Source: Lachnospiraceae bacterium (GTDB lineage: Bacteria > Bacillota > Clostridia > Lachnospirales > Lachnospiraceae). From it: 15,581 bases of DNA. A program made the position numbers and the translations under genes. This document shows positions 1 through 7,696 of this stretch, one piece after another. Where the stretch lies: assembly GCA_021202575.1 (NCBI GenBank), contig JAJQCU010000367.1, positions 1-15,581 on the forward strand, written 5' to 3'. The notes below the pieces were generated by a model, which was not told the DNA's origin, did no database searches, and saw only the letters and a program-made list of their open reading frames with translations. Positions within the stretch are counted from its first letter, which is position 1; every line of letters starts with the position of its first letter.

Positions 1-74
1 GTAGCTTATTTCCTGCTTTAATCGATGTAAAAGTTGAAATCAGCAGGCCATATGTTTTTTTGAAAAGAAACTGC

Positions 75-965
75 CTAATACCGGATTCTGAAATAATCCA
101 GATACGCTTTATATTTATCCTGTGCGGCCAGACAGGTATCTGTAAGATAGCCTTTCTCATTATTCCATTCCTTTATACCCCGATAGTAAAACAGCTTCAG
201 GTCGTCATCGATAATAAACGGAACGATATTATATTTCAGGCATTCCTTAAACATAATCAGCCTGCCCACGCGGCCGTTGCCGTCCTGAAAGGGATGAATC
301 CGCTCAAATTTCACATGAAAATCCAGGATATCTTCAAGGTTCTTTTCTCCTTTTACGTTGTATCCTGCCAGCAATGCTTTCATTGCATCGGCCACTTCCT
401 CCGGAAGAGCCGTTTCCATGCCGCCAACCTCATTCGGATATCTCTTATAATCGCCAACAGCAAACCAGTCTTTCCCGGAATCGCTGGTTCCGTTTTTCAG
501 CGTCAGATGAAGGTCCTTTATAAGCTTCTCTGCCAATGCCGCCCTGGCATGATCGATAATCATATCAATACAGCGGAAATGATTTGCTGTTTCAATCACA
601 TCATCCACATTCAGGACTTCATTTTCCACACCAACAGTATTTGTCTCAAAGATATATCTGGTCTGCTCATGCGTCAGCCGGCTGCCTTCCATGTGGTTTG
701 AATTATAGGTTAAATCAATCTGTGTCTTATGATAAATACCGCCGGAGCGCTTACCCGCTTTCTCTTCCTGAAGGATAGCCAGCAGGGTAACGGGCTGTTC
801 TTTTTTTCTGTTGGAACGCTCCGGCTTTTGGGCGCTCTCTGGAATATGCCAGGTCTTGCCGGTCAGAAATGCGCCGGTGACCCTTCCATGAGCACAATAG
901 TTTCGCACGCTGCGCTCTGATATATTCCATCTCTTCGCTGTTTCAGCAACCGAAAGATACCGCAT
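75..965 (-). CDS. Fic-family protein with N-terminal HTH (probable AMPylase)
   Basis: 296 aa. Residues 1-45 look like a small helix-turn-helix of the MerR/excisionase kind. The Fic core follows, with the full motif HPFQDGNGRVGR at 224-235, including catalytic His224 and the phosphate-binding GNGR loop. S89-N-H-M-E93-G94 matches the (S/T)xxxE(G/N) inhibitory-helix motif, placed before the Fic core as in class II Fic proteins, so the enzyme is probably self-inhibited. Fic proteins usually transfer AMP from ATP to a hydroxyl side chain of a target protein; the target here is unknown. The ATG at 965 has a good GGAGG site 7 nt upstream. No antitoxin-like partner is adjacent. It is separated from the microcompartment operon by a terminator and about 300 nt, so it is probably unrelated in function. 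Confidence 0.9.
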   Translation of the reverse strand: MRYLSVAETAKRWNISERSVRNYCAHGRVTGAFLTGKTWHIPESAQKPERSNRKKEQPVTLLAILQEEKAGKRSGGIYHKTQIDLTYNSNHMEGSRLTHEQTRYIFETNTVGVENEVLNVDDVIETANHFRCIDMIIDHARAALAEKLIKDLHLTLKNGTSDSGKDWFAVGDYKRYPNEVGGMETALPEEVADAMKALLAGYNVKGEKNLEDILDFHVKFERIHPFQDGNGRVGRLIMFKECLKYNIVPFIIDDDLKLFYYRGIKEWNNEKGYLTDTCLAAQDKYKAYLDYFRIRY

Positions 966-1263
966 ATACTCTCCTCCGTTATCGGTTCAGGCAGAAAACA
1001 CATGAATTACAGATATAAATATATCACATTATCGGCAATAAATCCATTTGTTATTCATCTTTTCTTTGGCATTTTTGCCGTTACTGGTGTCCAATATCGC
1101 TGTAATATCTCCGCCATCATACGATAAAGGCTGCAAAACGGTATTCTCCCCAAATTATTGCATTTTCCGCTCAACACTTCATATTTATCTTATCCAGGCA
1201 GGCAAAAAGACGCCAAACTTCCACAAAAATCAGCGATATCTTTGAAACCACCGCCTCTTATAC
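966..1263. other. non-coding gap upstream of the Fic gene
   Basis: About 300 nt, more AT-rich than the operon to its right. I see no convincing gene on either strand; the short open frames lack ribosome sites and family resemblance. The minus-strand Fic promoter should lie here, probably in the AT-rich stretch near 1000-1040, but no clear -35/-10 pair stands out. Confidence 0.5.
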
Positions 1264-1300
1264 AAAAAAGGCGATTCCCTCCGCTTTTCAGGAAACCGCC
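1264..1300 (-). terminator. Rho-independent terminator closing the microcompartment operon
   Basis: Arms 1291-1300 and 1270-1279 form a 10-bp stem (8 Watson-Crick pairs and 2 G-U) with an 11-nt loop. On the minus strand it is followed by a run of six U (1269-1264). It lies about 120 nt after the pduT stop. A T-rich stretch also follows on the plus side (1301-1313), so it could work in both directions. Confidence 0.8.
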
Positions 1301-1423
1301 CTTTTGTTTTTTCATTCGTTATTCTCACTGTAAAATCAGATACTCAGCCCAATATATTACAAAGCAAAATACAATCCTCACCACTCCATACTCTATAGCC
1401 ACTCATCGTATAAAAGAAGCATT

Positions 1424-1972
1424 CTACAAAATCGTCCTGCACAGCTGGGCGTCCGGATGGGCGATGACCGAGGAATCCAGATACATGCCGTTTCCCGCCA
1501 CAGCGGCTTTGGCCCTCTCGATGGAGGACTGGACCGCCGCCACCTCTCCGGTCAGGTAGAGGTAGGATTTGCCGCACATGCCCTTGGCGATGCGAAGCTC
1601 AATCAGGTCCACAATGGCGGTTTTGGCTGCCTCATCAGCGGCCACAATGATGGAGGCGGCGTCATAGGTTTCCAGAATCCCCAGGGCGCTGATATTCTCC
1701 ACATGGGTGGTTCCGTAAATGGCCGGGAAAATACTTTCGTGGGGATTGCCCAGCACAAAGCTGTCAATGAAATGCTCCTCCGCGACTGTCTTTGCCGCGT
1801 CCACGGCGCTTCTCACCGCGCTCAGCTCGCCGGTGATTAACGCGATGTACTTGCCGGGGCAGACCACCTGCGCCTCCAGCAGCTCCACCGCCGCAGTCTT
1901 GACCATGGTGTCCGCGGCCGTCACGCCGGAGGATACTGTCTTAAATTCTATCATTCCAATTGCTTTTGCCAT
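1424..1972 (-). CDS. pduT: PduT-like trimeric tandem-domain shell protein (BMC-T)
   Basis: 182 aa, two tandem BMC domains (about 4-85 and 95-180). It forms pseudohexameric trimers in the shell facet. The first domain carries Cys38 in VVCPGKY; in characterised PduT the equivalent Cys38 from three subunits holds a [4Fe-4S] cluster at the pore, suggesting electron transfer across the shell. I chose ATG 1972 over an upstream TTG at 1981 because it has an AGAGG site 9 nt away and makes this cysteine residue 38. A second cysteine (C133, in GMCGKS) sits at nearly the same place in domain 2. It lies 15 nt after pduS, the expected electron-transfer partner, and is the last gene of the operon. Confidence 0.93.
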   Translation of the reverse strand: MAKAIGMIEFKTVSSGVTAADTMVKTAAVELLEAQVVCPGKYIALITGELSAVRSAVDAAKTVAEEHFIDSFVLGNPHESIFPAIYGTTHVENISALGILETYDAASIIVAADEAAKTAIVDLIELRIAKGMCGKSYLYLTGEVAAVQSSIERAKAAVAGNGMYLDSSVIAHPDAQLCRTIL

Positions 1973-1987
1973 ACTTACCAACCTCTT

Positions 1988-3328
1988 TTATGCCGTAATT
2001 TCCACATATTTGTCCGTGATATCCGTCACAGTTCCGCAGATGGACGCATGCACAGGCACGCTCAGGCCCGCGGCCGCCTCCGCGACCTTCTGTCCTCTTG
2101 TAACCTTATCACCTTTCTTCACCGCGCAGACCGCGGGAGCGCCGATATGCTGGGAGAAAAGCTCTCTCACCCGTTTTACCGGGCGAACATGATCATCCAG
2201 GGGCGCCGGAGCGTCATATTTGGTCAGGCCAAGGCGGGCCTCCAGACGATTCTCCGGTACTCTGCGGTACTCTCTGGACTCCTGCACAGGCGCAGGAACG
2301 ATACCCTTCGGTGCCTTGATGCCGGCCTTGCGTAAACCATCCTTGCAGTCCGCGATCAGCGTCCTCGGGGACAGCCCCTGGGGGCAGGAAAACATCACGC
2401 ACAGGCCGCAGCTGGAGCAGAAAAACAGATTCAGATAGGCGTCCAGATCACCGTAATCGTGATTGCTGAAGGCTCTCATAAAGCGGTGGGGCTCAATCGG
2501 GTGCCCCAGATTGTGGCGGGGGCACAAGTCAGTACAGGTCTCACACTGACAGCAGGAGGCCGCTGCCCGCTTCATGCCGATAGACGCGGGCATGGTCTTT
2601 TTTAAAATAATCTGATGATCCTTCGGAAGCACTAAAACGGCGTTGGTCGTCCTGGTCACCGGGTTTTCGGGCCTGCCGAAATTGCCCAGCATGGGGCCCC
2701 CCACCAGTTAAACCAGATCCCCGCCTGTCTCTCCGCCCGCCATGGAAACCACCTCTATTAAAGACGTCCCCAGCGGCACGCGGACTGTAACGGGATTTTT
2801 CACCTCGCCGACCACGGTGACCACCTTGTCCACCACAGGCGTCTTTTTCTCCAGCGCGCGGTAAATATTATAAACCGTTTCCACGTTGAAGACGATCACC
2901 CCCGCCTCGATGGGCAGGCCTCCCGGCGAAATTACCCTCCCGGTGGCCTCGTAGATCAGCACGATCTCATCTCCCATGGGATAAGCGCCCGGCAAAAGCT
3001 TCAGCCTCACCTTCGGATACTCAGGAAGGAACTGCCCCAGAGCCTCAATGGTGCTCTGATATTCCTCCTTAATGCCGATGATGGCCTCATCCGCCTCCAC
3101 AATGTCCGCAATCAGGGCAAAGGTCCTGACAATCTCTCTGGCATGCTCCTTTAGCAACTGTCTGTGCAGCTTTAAGAGGGGCTCGCATTCCGCGCAGTTC
3201 ATCAGAATGGTGTTGGCCCGCTTATCGATTTTCATATAAGTGGGAAATCCGGCGCCGCCGGCGCCCACCACGCCGTTTTCTTTTATAATCCCGCTTAACT
3301 CTTCTACAGTCATCTCTTCAAATTCCAT
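1988..3328 (-). pseudogene. pduS: PduS/RnfC-like flavin and Fe-S protein, interrupted by an in-frame TAA
   Basis: The two halves, 3328-2708 and 2704-1988, lie in one frame and together give about 445 sense codons, normal for PduS. The N-terminal half has the Rnf-type nucleotide/FMN region (GAGGAGFPTYMK, NCAECEP). The C-terminal half has two ferredoxin-type clusters (CCQCETCTDLCP and CSSCGLCVMFSCP) and a C-terminal barrel-sandwich domain. PduS is a shell-associated electron-transfer protein thought to pass electrons with PduT. The frame is broken only by TAA at 2710-2708, between GDLV and LVGGPM, just before the conserved GGPM loop. No indel is present. A GTG at 2704 could restart translation, but I see no ribosome site for it. 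It may be a true pseudogene, a split gene, or a base-call error. The start at 3328 has a weak upstream site. Confidence 0.85.
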
Positions 3329-3415
3329 TCACCCGGAAAGTTATCTCTTCCTGGGGTCAAAAATTCCATCATCCGAACGCCCGCTCACACAACCGGCCGC
3401 TTTCCAAAAGCCGTC

Positions 3416-3682
3416 CTATTCCAGCCCTGTGGGGTCATCGATGATACCCACAATTGCTGCATCGATGGGCGAATCCTCCATGCCGCAGCCAATCCGGGCG
3501 GCACTGCCGCGGGCCACCAGCACATATTCTCCAATGCCTGCGCCAATATTGTCAATGGCGATCAGATTTCCCCCATTCCCCTTCATGCTGGGAACCGGCT
3601 CAATAATCATGAATTTATTGCCCACCAGGTTCTCATTTTTGCGGGTGGAGACGATACTGCCTGTCACTTTTCCTATCAGCAT
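3416..3682 (-). CDS. pduN: EutN/CcmL/PduN-type pentameric vertex protein (BMC-P)
   Basis: 88 aa, the usual length of this family. It begins with the typical MLIGKVTGSIVSTRKNENLVG strand and continues with the small beta-barrel core (IDNIGAGIGEYVLVARGSAAR). These proteins form pentamers that cap the vertices of the microcompartment. It sits between pduL and pduS as in other GRM loci. A stem-loop lies just upstream (3721-3757). Nothing is missing. Confidence 0.93.
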   Translation of the reverse strand: MLIGKVTGSIVSTRKNENLVGNKFMIIEPVPSMKGNGGNLIAIDNIGAGIGEYVLVARGSAARIGCGMEDSPIDAAIVGIIDDPTGLE

Positions 3683-3720
3683 ACTGTTTCTCCAATGGTA
3701 CTATTCGCAGCTTGTGTACC

Positions 3721-3757
3721 GTCTCAATCATAATTTTTATTAAAAAATGATTGAGAC
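3721..3757. repeat. 11-bp perfect inverted repeat between pduL and eutN/pduN
   Basis: Arms 3721-3731 and 3747-3757 (GTCTCAATCAT and its complement) flank a 15-nt AT-rich loop. It lies about 40 nt upstream of the vertex-protein start. There is no U-tract after it on the minus strand, so it is more likely an RNA processing or stability element, or an attenuator, than a terminator. Confidence 0.7.
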
Positions 3758-3822
3758 GCTGCACTGGTCAGCCTGCCGGACATTTTCTCACATATAAGGG
3801 AATGTCCGCGAATAATATCCTC

Positions 3823-4479
3823 TTACTGTTTGATAATCGTCACCGTATCGCCGGTCTTAATTTTGCTGGCGTTGGCCTCGTCCGTATCGATATGCATCTC
3901 CAGCGTAAAAGTCGGGCTGACGCGGATCTTTACCTGATTAAAAATCGTGCCTCTCTCATTCTCCGCTTTCACAGACACGATATCGCCGTCATGCACGCCC
4001 GCCGCCTGAGCGTCCGCGGGAGTCATGTGGATATGGCGCATGGCCACAATGCAGCCTTCCTCCAGATACAGCGCCCCCTTGGGCCCTACGATGGCAATGG
4101 GGGAGCTCCCCGCGATATTGCCGGACTCCCGGATCGGCGCCTTGATGCCCAGCTTCACGGCGTCCGTAGCGGAAACCTCCACCTGCGAAGCCTTTCTCAC
4201 TGGTCCCAGCACTCTGACATTTTCTATGGCTCTAAGCTTGATGCCGACCAGCGTCACGGTCTCGTTGGCCGCGAACTGCCCGCCCATCAAATCCTTCTTT
4301 TTCGTTAATTGATAGCCCTTCCCAAACAGCACCTCCACATGCTCCTGAGTCAGGTGAACATGCCTGGCGGATACGCCGACAGGTACCACGTATCCTTTTT
4401 CATTAGGCCTGTTTTTTTCGATCGCGGCAAGCACCGCTTTTGTGATCATCTCAATCTCTCTTGCTTCCAAAGTCGTCAC
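3823..4479 (-). CDS. pduL: PduL-type phosphate propanoyltransferase
   Basis: 218 aa from the GTG at 4479. It converts propionyl-CoA and phosphate to propionyl-phosphate and CoA in the microcompartment lumen, recycling CoA and conserving energy. Two PduL domains are visible, with the zinc-binding histidines in SARHVHL (H40, H42), MRHIHMTP (H149, H151) and EMHID (H196). Residues 4-22 (LEAREIEMITKAVLAAIEK) form an amphipathic helix likely to be an encapsulation peptide. The start is uncertain: GTG 4479 has a poor site, while TTG 4470 and ATG 4449 are better placed after purine-rich stretches. Only the first two keep the full targeting helix. Confidence 0.93.
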   Translation of the reverse strand: MTTLEAREIEMITKAVLAAIEKNRPNEKGYVVPVGVSARHVHLTQEHVEVLFGKGYQLTKKKDLMGGQFAANETVTLVGIKLRAIENVRVLGPVRKASQVEVSATDAVKLGIKAPIRESGNIAGSSPIAIVGPKGALYLEEGCIVAMRHIHMTPADAQAAGVHDGDIVSVKAENERGTIFNQVKIRVSPTFTLEMHIDTDEANASKIKTGDTVTIIKQ

Positions 4480-4767
4480 CTGTTTTTGTGCCCCGCGGCG
4501 TCAGTAATAACACCTGTGGGCATTCACCTTCGCGTTAATCTTCTGGTGCATGATACAATGGACATAAATTCAGATATCTGCGCAGAGAACACTCTGTGGG
4601 TGTGAATCTTCATTTATTCCCGACAGCCATGCTTTACACTTTTCATCGCTCAAATACCGGCCATATGCATATCAGGACATACAAAATGCCCTGATATACA
4701 CCAGCCGCCGCTTTCTTTTTCTGAAAAAAGCGCCTACGTCCTGTCCTTCCCCGTATGTAAAAATTGA
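4480..4767. other. long gap inside the operon with two stem-loops
   Basis: 288 nt between the extended shell gene and pduL, the longest gap in the operon. No gene is supported on either strand. It holds two inverted repeats: 8-bp arms at 4669-4676/4689-4696 (ATATCAGG/CCTGATAT), and a 9-bp stem with one G-U pair at 4709-4717/4724-4732. Neither is followed by a clear U-tract on the transcribed strand. An internal promoter or processing site is possible, but none is clear. Confidence 0.6.
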
Positions 4768-5217
4768 TTAAGCCTTTACAGACGGCAGAATCATCTCCAC
4801 ATCGTTGTGGGGCCTGGGGATGACATGAGTAGCGATCAGCTCGCCCAGCTTGCCGGCCGCAGCCGCGCCGCTCTCCACAGAGCTCTTCACCGCGCCTACG
4901 TCTCCGCGAACCATTACAGTTACCAGTCCGGAACCAATCTTCTCTGTGCCGATCAGCTTCACATTCGCGGATTTGCACATTGCGTCCGCCGCCTCGATCG
5001 CCGCTACCAGTCCTCTGGTCTCTACCATTCCTAATGCTTCCTGTGCCATTGTTTGTTTCTCCTTTCTTGTGACAGACTCTTTGTCTGTGCTATCCTGAAT
5101 TTGATTAGTTGCTTTATTTTCAGCCTGCGCGGCCTTCTTTGCCGCACCTGCTGTTTTCGCCGTGCGGGTTCTTCCCTGCGCGGTTACTTTCTTTTCCGGT
5201 TTTGGTTCTTCTGCCAT
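4768..5217 (-). CDS. BMC-H shell protein with Lys/Ala-rich N-terminal extension
   Basis: 149 aa. Residues 1-56 are a low-complexity, positively charged Lys/Ala/Thr-rich tail, likely disordered. Residues 57-149 are a complete BMC-H domain (ALGMVETRG, pore loop [18 protein letters not shown]). The ATG at 5217 has a strong AAGGAGG site 6 nt upstream. A second ATG at 5049 (Met57) also has its own AAGGAG site and gives a plain 93-aa shell protein. The BMC part is a close paralogue of the gene at 5642-5917. The tail could face the lumen and bind cargo, or line the shell interior, by analogy with the PduB/PduB' pair; this is inference. Confidence 0.9.
   Translation of the reverse strand: MAEEPKPEKKVTAQGRTRTAKTAGAAKKAAQAENKATNQIQDSTDKESVTRKEKQTMAQEALGMVETRGLVAAIEAADAMCKSANVKLIGTEKIGSGLVTVMVRGDVGAVKSSVESGAAAAGKLGELIATHVIPRPHNDVEMILPSVKA
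5047..5064 (-). promoter_or_regulatory. internal ribosome site and second start within the extended BMC-H gene
   Basis: AAGGAG at 5064-5059 lies 9 nt before ATG 5049-5047, in frame with the long form. It would yield a 93-aa shell protein beginning MAQEALGM, lacking the tail. The site sits in a Lys-Glu-Lys stretch, so chance purine richness is possible, but the spacing and the match to an ordinary BMC-H start are both good. Confidence 0.7.
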
Positions 5218-5272
5218 TCGGACCCTCCTTCGTCTGAAAGCGCCGTTCTTAAGCCCGCTGTTTGGGCGGAAT

Positions 5273-5572
5273 TCAGAGTGTCATATCCTTTCTGAATCTG
5301 CTCGCGCTTACATGCGCCAGACGCACGATCTCTGAATGGGGATTGGCGATCACACCATGGGATACCGGCTTTTTGATACACTGTGCGCAGGCGGTATCCA
5401 CAGCCTGTGTGACAGCCGCGACCTCGCCCTGCACCACCAGTGTCACCAGCCTTCCGCCCATTTTGCGCTCCCAGGTTACCAGCTCCACCTCCGCGGTTTT
5501 GCACATGATATCCAGCGCATCCATGGCCGCCGCCACACCGGACACTTCAATCAGGCCATATGAGCTTCCCAT
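5273..5572 (-). CDS. BMC-H shell protein
   Basis: 99 aa from ATG 5572, which has GGAGG at the right distance; an in-frame start further upstream at 5611 would add an unlikely leader. A single BMC domain begins [21 protein letters not shown]. The pore loop ([10 protein letters not shown]) differs from the KIGSG type of its neighbours, so its pore chemistry is probably different. A short basic C-terminal tail ([11 protein letters not shown]) follows the domain. It forms hexameric facet tiles by family. It lies between the two near-identical shell genes. Confidence 0.9.
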   Translation of the reverse strand: MGSSYGLIEVSGVAAAMDALDIMCKTAEVELVTWERKMGGRLVTLVVQGEVAAVTQAVDTACAQCIKKPVSHGVIANPHSEIVRLAHVSASRFRKDMTL

Positions 5573-5597
5573 TGTTCTTCCTCCGTTGCTGTGATAC

Positions 5598-5615
5598 ACG
5601 GATGCAAACATCCGT
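5598..5615. repeat. 7-bp perfect stem with 4-nt loop between two shell genes
   Basis: ACGGATG (5598-5604), loop CAAA, CATCCGT (5609-5615). It lies 25 nt before the start at 5572 and about 26 nt after the stop of the upstream shell gene. There is no U-tract downstream on the minus strand. Confidence 0.65.
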
Positions 5616-5641
5616 TTATGACCTTTTTGTCCCCTGTATCA

Positions 5642-5917
5642 TCAGATCTTCGGTAAGATGGACTCCACATCCTCATGAGGTCTTGGGATCACATGTGTCG
5701 CGAACAGCTCTCCCAGCTGTGAGGCCTTCACTGCACCGGCTTCCACCGCCGCCTTCACCGCGCCCACATCGCCGCGAACCATCACGGTTACCAGTCCGGA
5801 ACCGATCTTCTCCGTGCCGATCAGAGTCACCTCCGCGGCCTTGGTCATAGCGTCCGCGGCCTCAATCGCCGCGGTCAGGCCTCTGGTCTCGATCATTCCC
5901 AATGCTTCCTTTGTCAT
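5642..5917 (-). CDS. BMC-H shell protein (PduA/PduJ-like)
   Basis: 91 aa from ATG 5917. The ATG at 5923 is only 2 nt from the AAGGAGG site, while 5917 has the proper 8-nt spacing, so the later start is chosen. A single BMC domain has pore loop KIGSGLVTV and the conserved ATHVIPRPH end. By hand alignment it matches the BMC part of the gene at 4768-5217 at 71 of 91 positions, pointing to local duplication. This type is usually the abundant facet protein. Confidence 0.93.
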   Translation of the reverse strand: MTKEALGMIETRGLTAAIEAADAMTKAAEVTLIGTEKIGSGLVTVMVRGDVGAVKAAVEAGAVKASQLGELFATHVIPRPHEDVESILPKI

Positions 5918-5950
5918 TGTCATGTCCTCCTTATATCTTCGTTCTCCTAA

Positions 5951-6265
5951 TTACACCTTGTCAAAGCCGCTGAGCTTCAGCATTTTACAGGTATCATCCG
6001 TGGGATTGGGGATAATATAATGCTGCACCACCCCTGACACCGTCTTTGCCATCTCAATTCCGGCCTCCATGGCAGCCTCCACATCAGAAATACTGCCGCG
6101 GAACTTGATGGTCACCAGCAGCGGCACCGGAAGGGAATCGGCGTTGGCAGGTTTATTTTTATCAAAGTTTTCCAAAGTCACGCTGGCTGCCTTACACCCG
6201 GCGTCCGCCGCCATAAAAGCGCAGACCAGGCCGTACACCTCCAGAATTCCGACTGCTTGATTCAC
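5951..6265 (-). CDS. BMC-H shell protein with a loop insertion
   Basis: 104 aa. It starts at GTG 6265, supported by GGGAGG 8 nt upstream. The domain begins MNQAVGILEVYGLVCAFMAADAG. An insertion of about ten residues (NFDKNKPANADSLPVP) lies after the second strand, before LLVTIKFRGS, so the pore loop is diverged from the KIGSG type. The C-terminus ends KMLKLSGFDKV. It is the first shell gene after the alcohol dehydrogenase. It is probably a facet tile with specialised pore or surface properties. Confidence 0.88.
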   Translation of the reverse strand: MNQAVGILEVYGLVCAFMAADAGCKAASVTLENFDKNKPANADSLPVPLLVTIKFRGSISDVEAAMEAGIEMAKTVSGVVQHYIIPNPTDDTCKMLKLSGFDKV

Positions 6266-6300
6266 GTTGGATTCCTCCCGTAACGATCATTTGCCTTTTG

Positions 6301-6336
6301 ATCGGCGTTCTTTATTTTTTCCATAAAAACGCCGAT
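6301..6336. repeat. 9-bp perfect inverted repeat between alcohol dehydrogenase and shell genes
   Basis: ATCGGCGTT (6301-6309) and AACGCCGAT (6328-6336) with an 18-nt AT-rich loop. It begins 15 nt after the dehydrogenase stop. On the minus strand the right arm is followed by CAAAAGG, not a U-tract. Confidence 0.7.
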
Positions 6337-6351
6337 GGACCCTGTCCGCAG

Positions 6352-7575
6352 TTATTTCTTGATCATCGCGCTCTTCAGGCCCTGCAAGGTCAAGTTTGTC
6401 TTCAAAGCCTCGTTGATCTGATCCAGCGGGAAGGTATGGGTGATCAGTTCATCCATGGGAAGGCCGATCTTCTTCGCGCCCTTCAGGAACTCAAAGGTAG
6501 TGGCGTAATCTCTCAGGGTGTAAACCCAGCTGCCCACCGTGGTGATCTCCTTGGAGCAGATATCAAAATGCGGATTGATGGTAGCGTCGCCGCCGTTGAC
6601 AAAGAAGCCCAGCTCACACAGCCCGCCGCCATTGCGGATAAACTTGTAAATGTTGGAGTGGCCTCCGGGAGAACCCGTGCACTGGAAGGCAAAGTCCGCC
6701 AGATGTCCGCCAAACTCATTGGCAACAGCGCCCGAAAGAGCCTCGATACCCTTGTGATCCTTGAAATTCACGGTGCCGGTGGCTCCCATCTTCCTCGCAA
6801 AGTCCAGTCTCTTCTGCTCGCCGTCCACAGCGACGATCTGCTGGACGCCCATGGTCTTTAAAACCGCGATGCAGATTAAGCCGATGGGGCCGCAGCCCTG
6901 TACCACCACTCTGGAGTTAAACCGCAGAATATTGGTAGATTTCGCCCGCTCTACTGCGTGCACCAGAACCGCGCAGGGCTCAATCAGGACTCTGGAATAC
7001 AGATCCAGGTCGCTGACATTGAATACGGTGGAGCCTCCTCTGATGAAAATATAATCGGAGAACCAGCCGTTCAGATGGTAATCATCATCCGGCAGAAGGC
7101 CGTATACATCGGCGCCGCCCACGTTCTGTCTGTTCAGATCATACATGGTGATCTCCGGGTCATCCTTGAAAATCATGCAGGTGACGACCTTGTCGCCAAT
7201 GTGCAGATCCTTGCCGGCGCTGTCCTTCTTCACATTTTTGCCCATTTTCACGATCTCGCCGGTACCCTCATGGCCGAGCGCCACGGGAATCAGGGAGAAG
7301 GGATCTTTCTTAAACTCGTGAGCGTCGGTGCCGCAGACGCCGCAGCCCTCCACCTTCACCAGGATATCGTCATCCCCTACCGGCGGGATGGGATATTCCT
7401 TCACGTCAAAGTGCTCCAACGCTGTCAGGACTGCCACATGAGCGGTCTTCGGAATGGGCTGGCCGACTGCGCTGCCGCTTCCCGCGGCCGCGGCGCCGGT
7501 GCTGACGCCTTTTCCCTCCATGCTCAGAAGAACCTGTCTGACAATATCTTCTACATTTACATTATTCAGATCCAT
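6352..7575 (-). CDS. zinc-type alcohol dehydrogenase (MDR family) with encapsulation peptide
   Basis: 407 aa from ATG 7575 (AAAGGA upstream). Residues 1-20 (MDLNNVNVEDIVRQVLLSME) form an amphipathic helix, followed by a Gly/Ala/Ser linker to about residue 40: the layout of an N-terminal encapsulation peptide. The MDR core has catalytic zinc ligands C81 (GVCGTD) and H102-E103 (GHEGTGEI), and an NAD-binding GCGPIGLI loop ending in Asp. The four-cysteine structural zinc lobe seen in many alcohol dehydrogenases is absent. It probably reduces propionaldehyde to propanol, or lactaldehyde to 1,2-propanediol, to regenerate NAD+ in the lumen. Its family also includes polyol and threonine dehydrogenases, so the substrate is inferred from context. 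Confidence 0.9.
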   Translation of the reverse strand: MDLNNVNVEDIVRQVLLSMEGKGVSTGAAAAGSGSAVGQPIPKTAHVAVLTALEHFDVKEYPIPPVGDDDILVKVEGCGVCGTDAHEFKKDPFSLIPVALGHEGTGEIVKMGKNVKKDSAGKDLHIGDKVVTCMIFKDDPEITMYDLNRQNVGGADVYGLLPDDDYHLNGWFSDYIFIRGGSTVFNVSDLDLYSRVLIEPCAVLVHAVERAKSTNILRFNSRVVVQGCGPIGLICIAVLKTMGVQQIVAVDGEQKRLDFARKMGATGTVNFKDHKGIEALSGAVANEFGGHLADFAFQCTGSPGGHSNIYKFIRNGGGLCELGFFVNGGDATINPHFDICSKEITTVGSWVYTLRDYATTFEFLKGAKKIGLPMDELITHTFPLDQINEALKTNLTLQGLKSAMIKK

Positions 7576-7617
7576 TTTTTGGTCCTTTCTATTTTTAATC
7601 CAAGTCTCCTGTTCACA

Positions 7618-7648
7618 GCTTGTAATCCTTGACCATCCTCTTACAAGC
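7618..7648. repeat. 8-bp perfect inverted repeat upstream of the alcohol dehydrogenase
   Basis: GCTTGTAA (7618-7625) and TTACAAGC (7641-7648), loop 15 nt. It sits in the 121-nt gap between the aldehyde and alcohol dehydrogenase genes, about 42 nt before the ATG. No U-tract follows. Confidence 0.65.
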
Positions 7649-7696
7649 AAGCTTGAAGAGTCTGTCCAGGTCTTCCAGGCCGCCTAAGAACCGTCG

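Noticed and set aside
60..701. 213-codon plus-strand open frame opposite the Fic gene
   Set aside because: It is antisense to a clear Fic gene and has no ribosome site or family resemblance.
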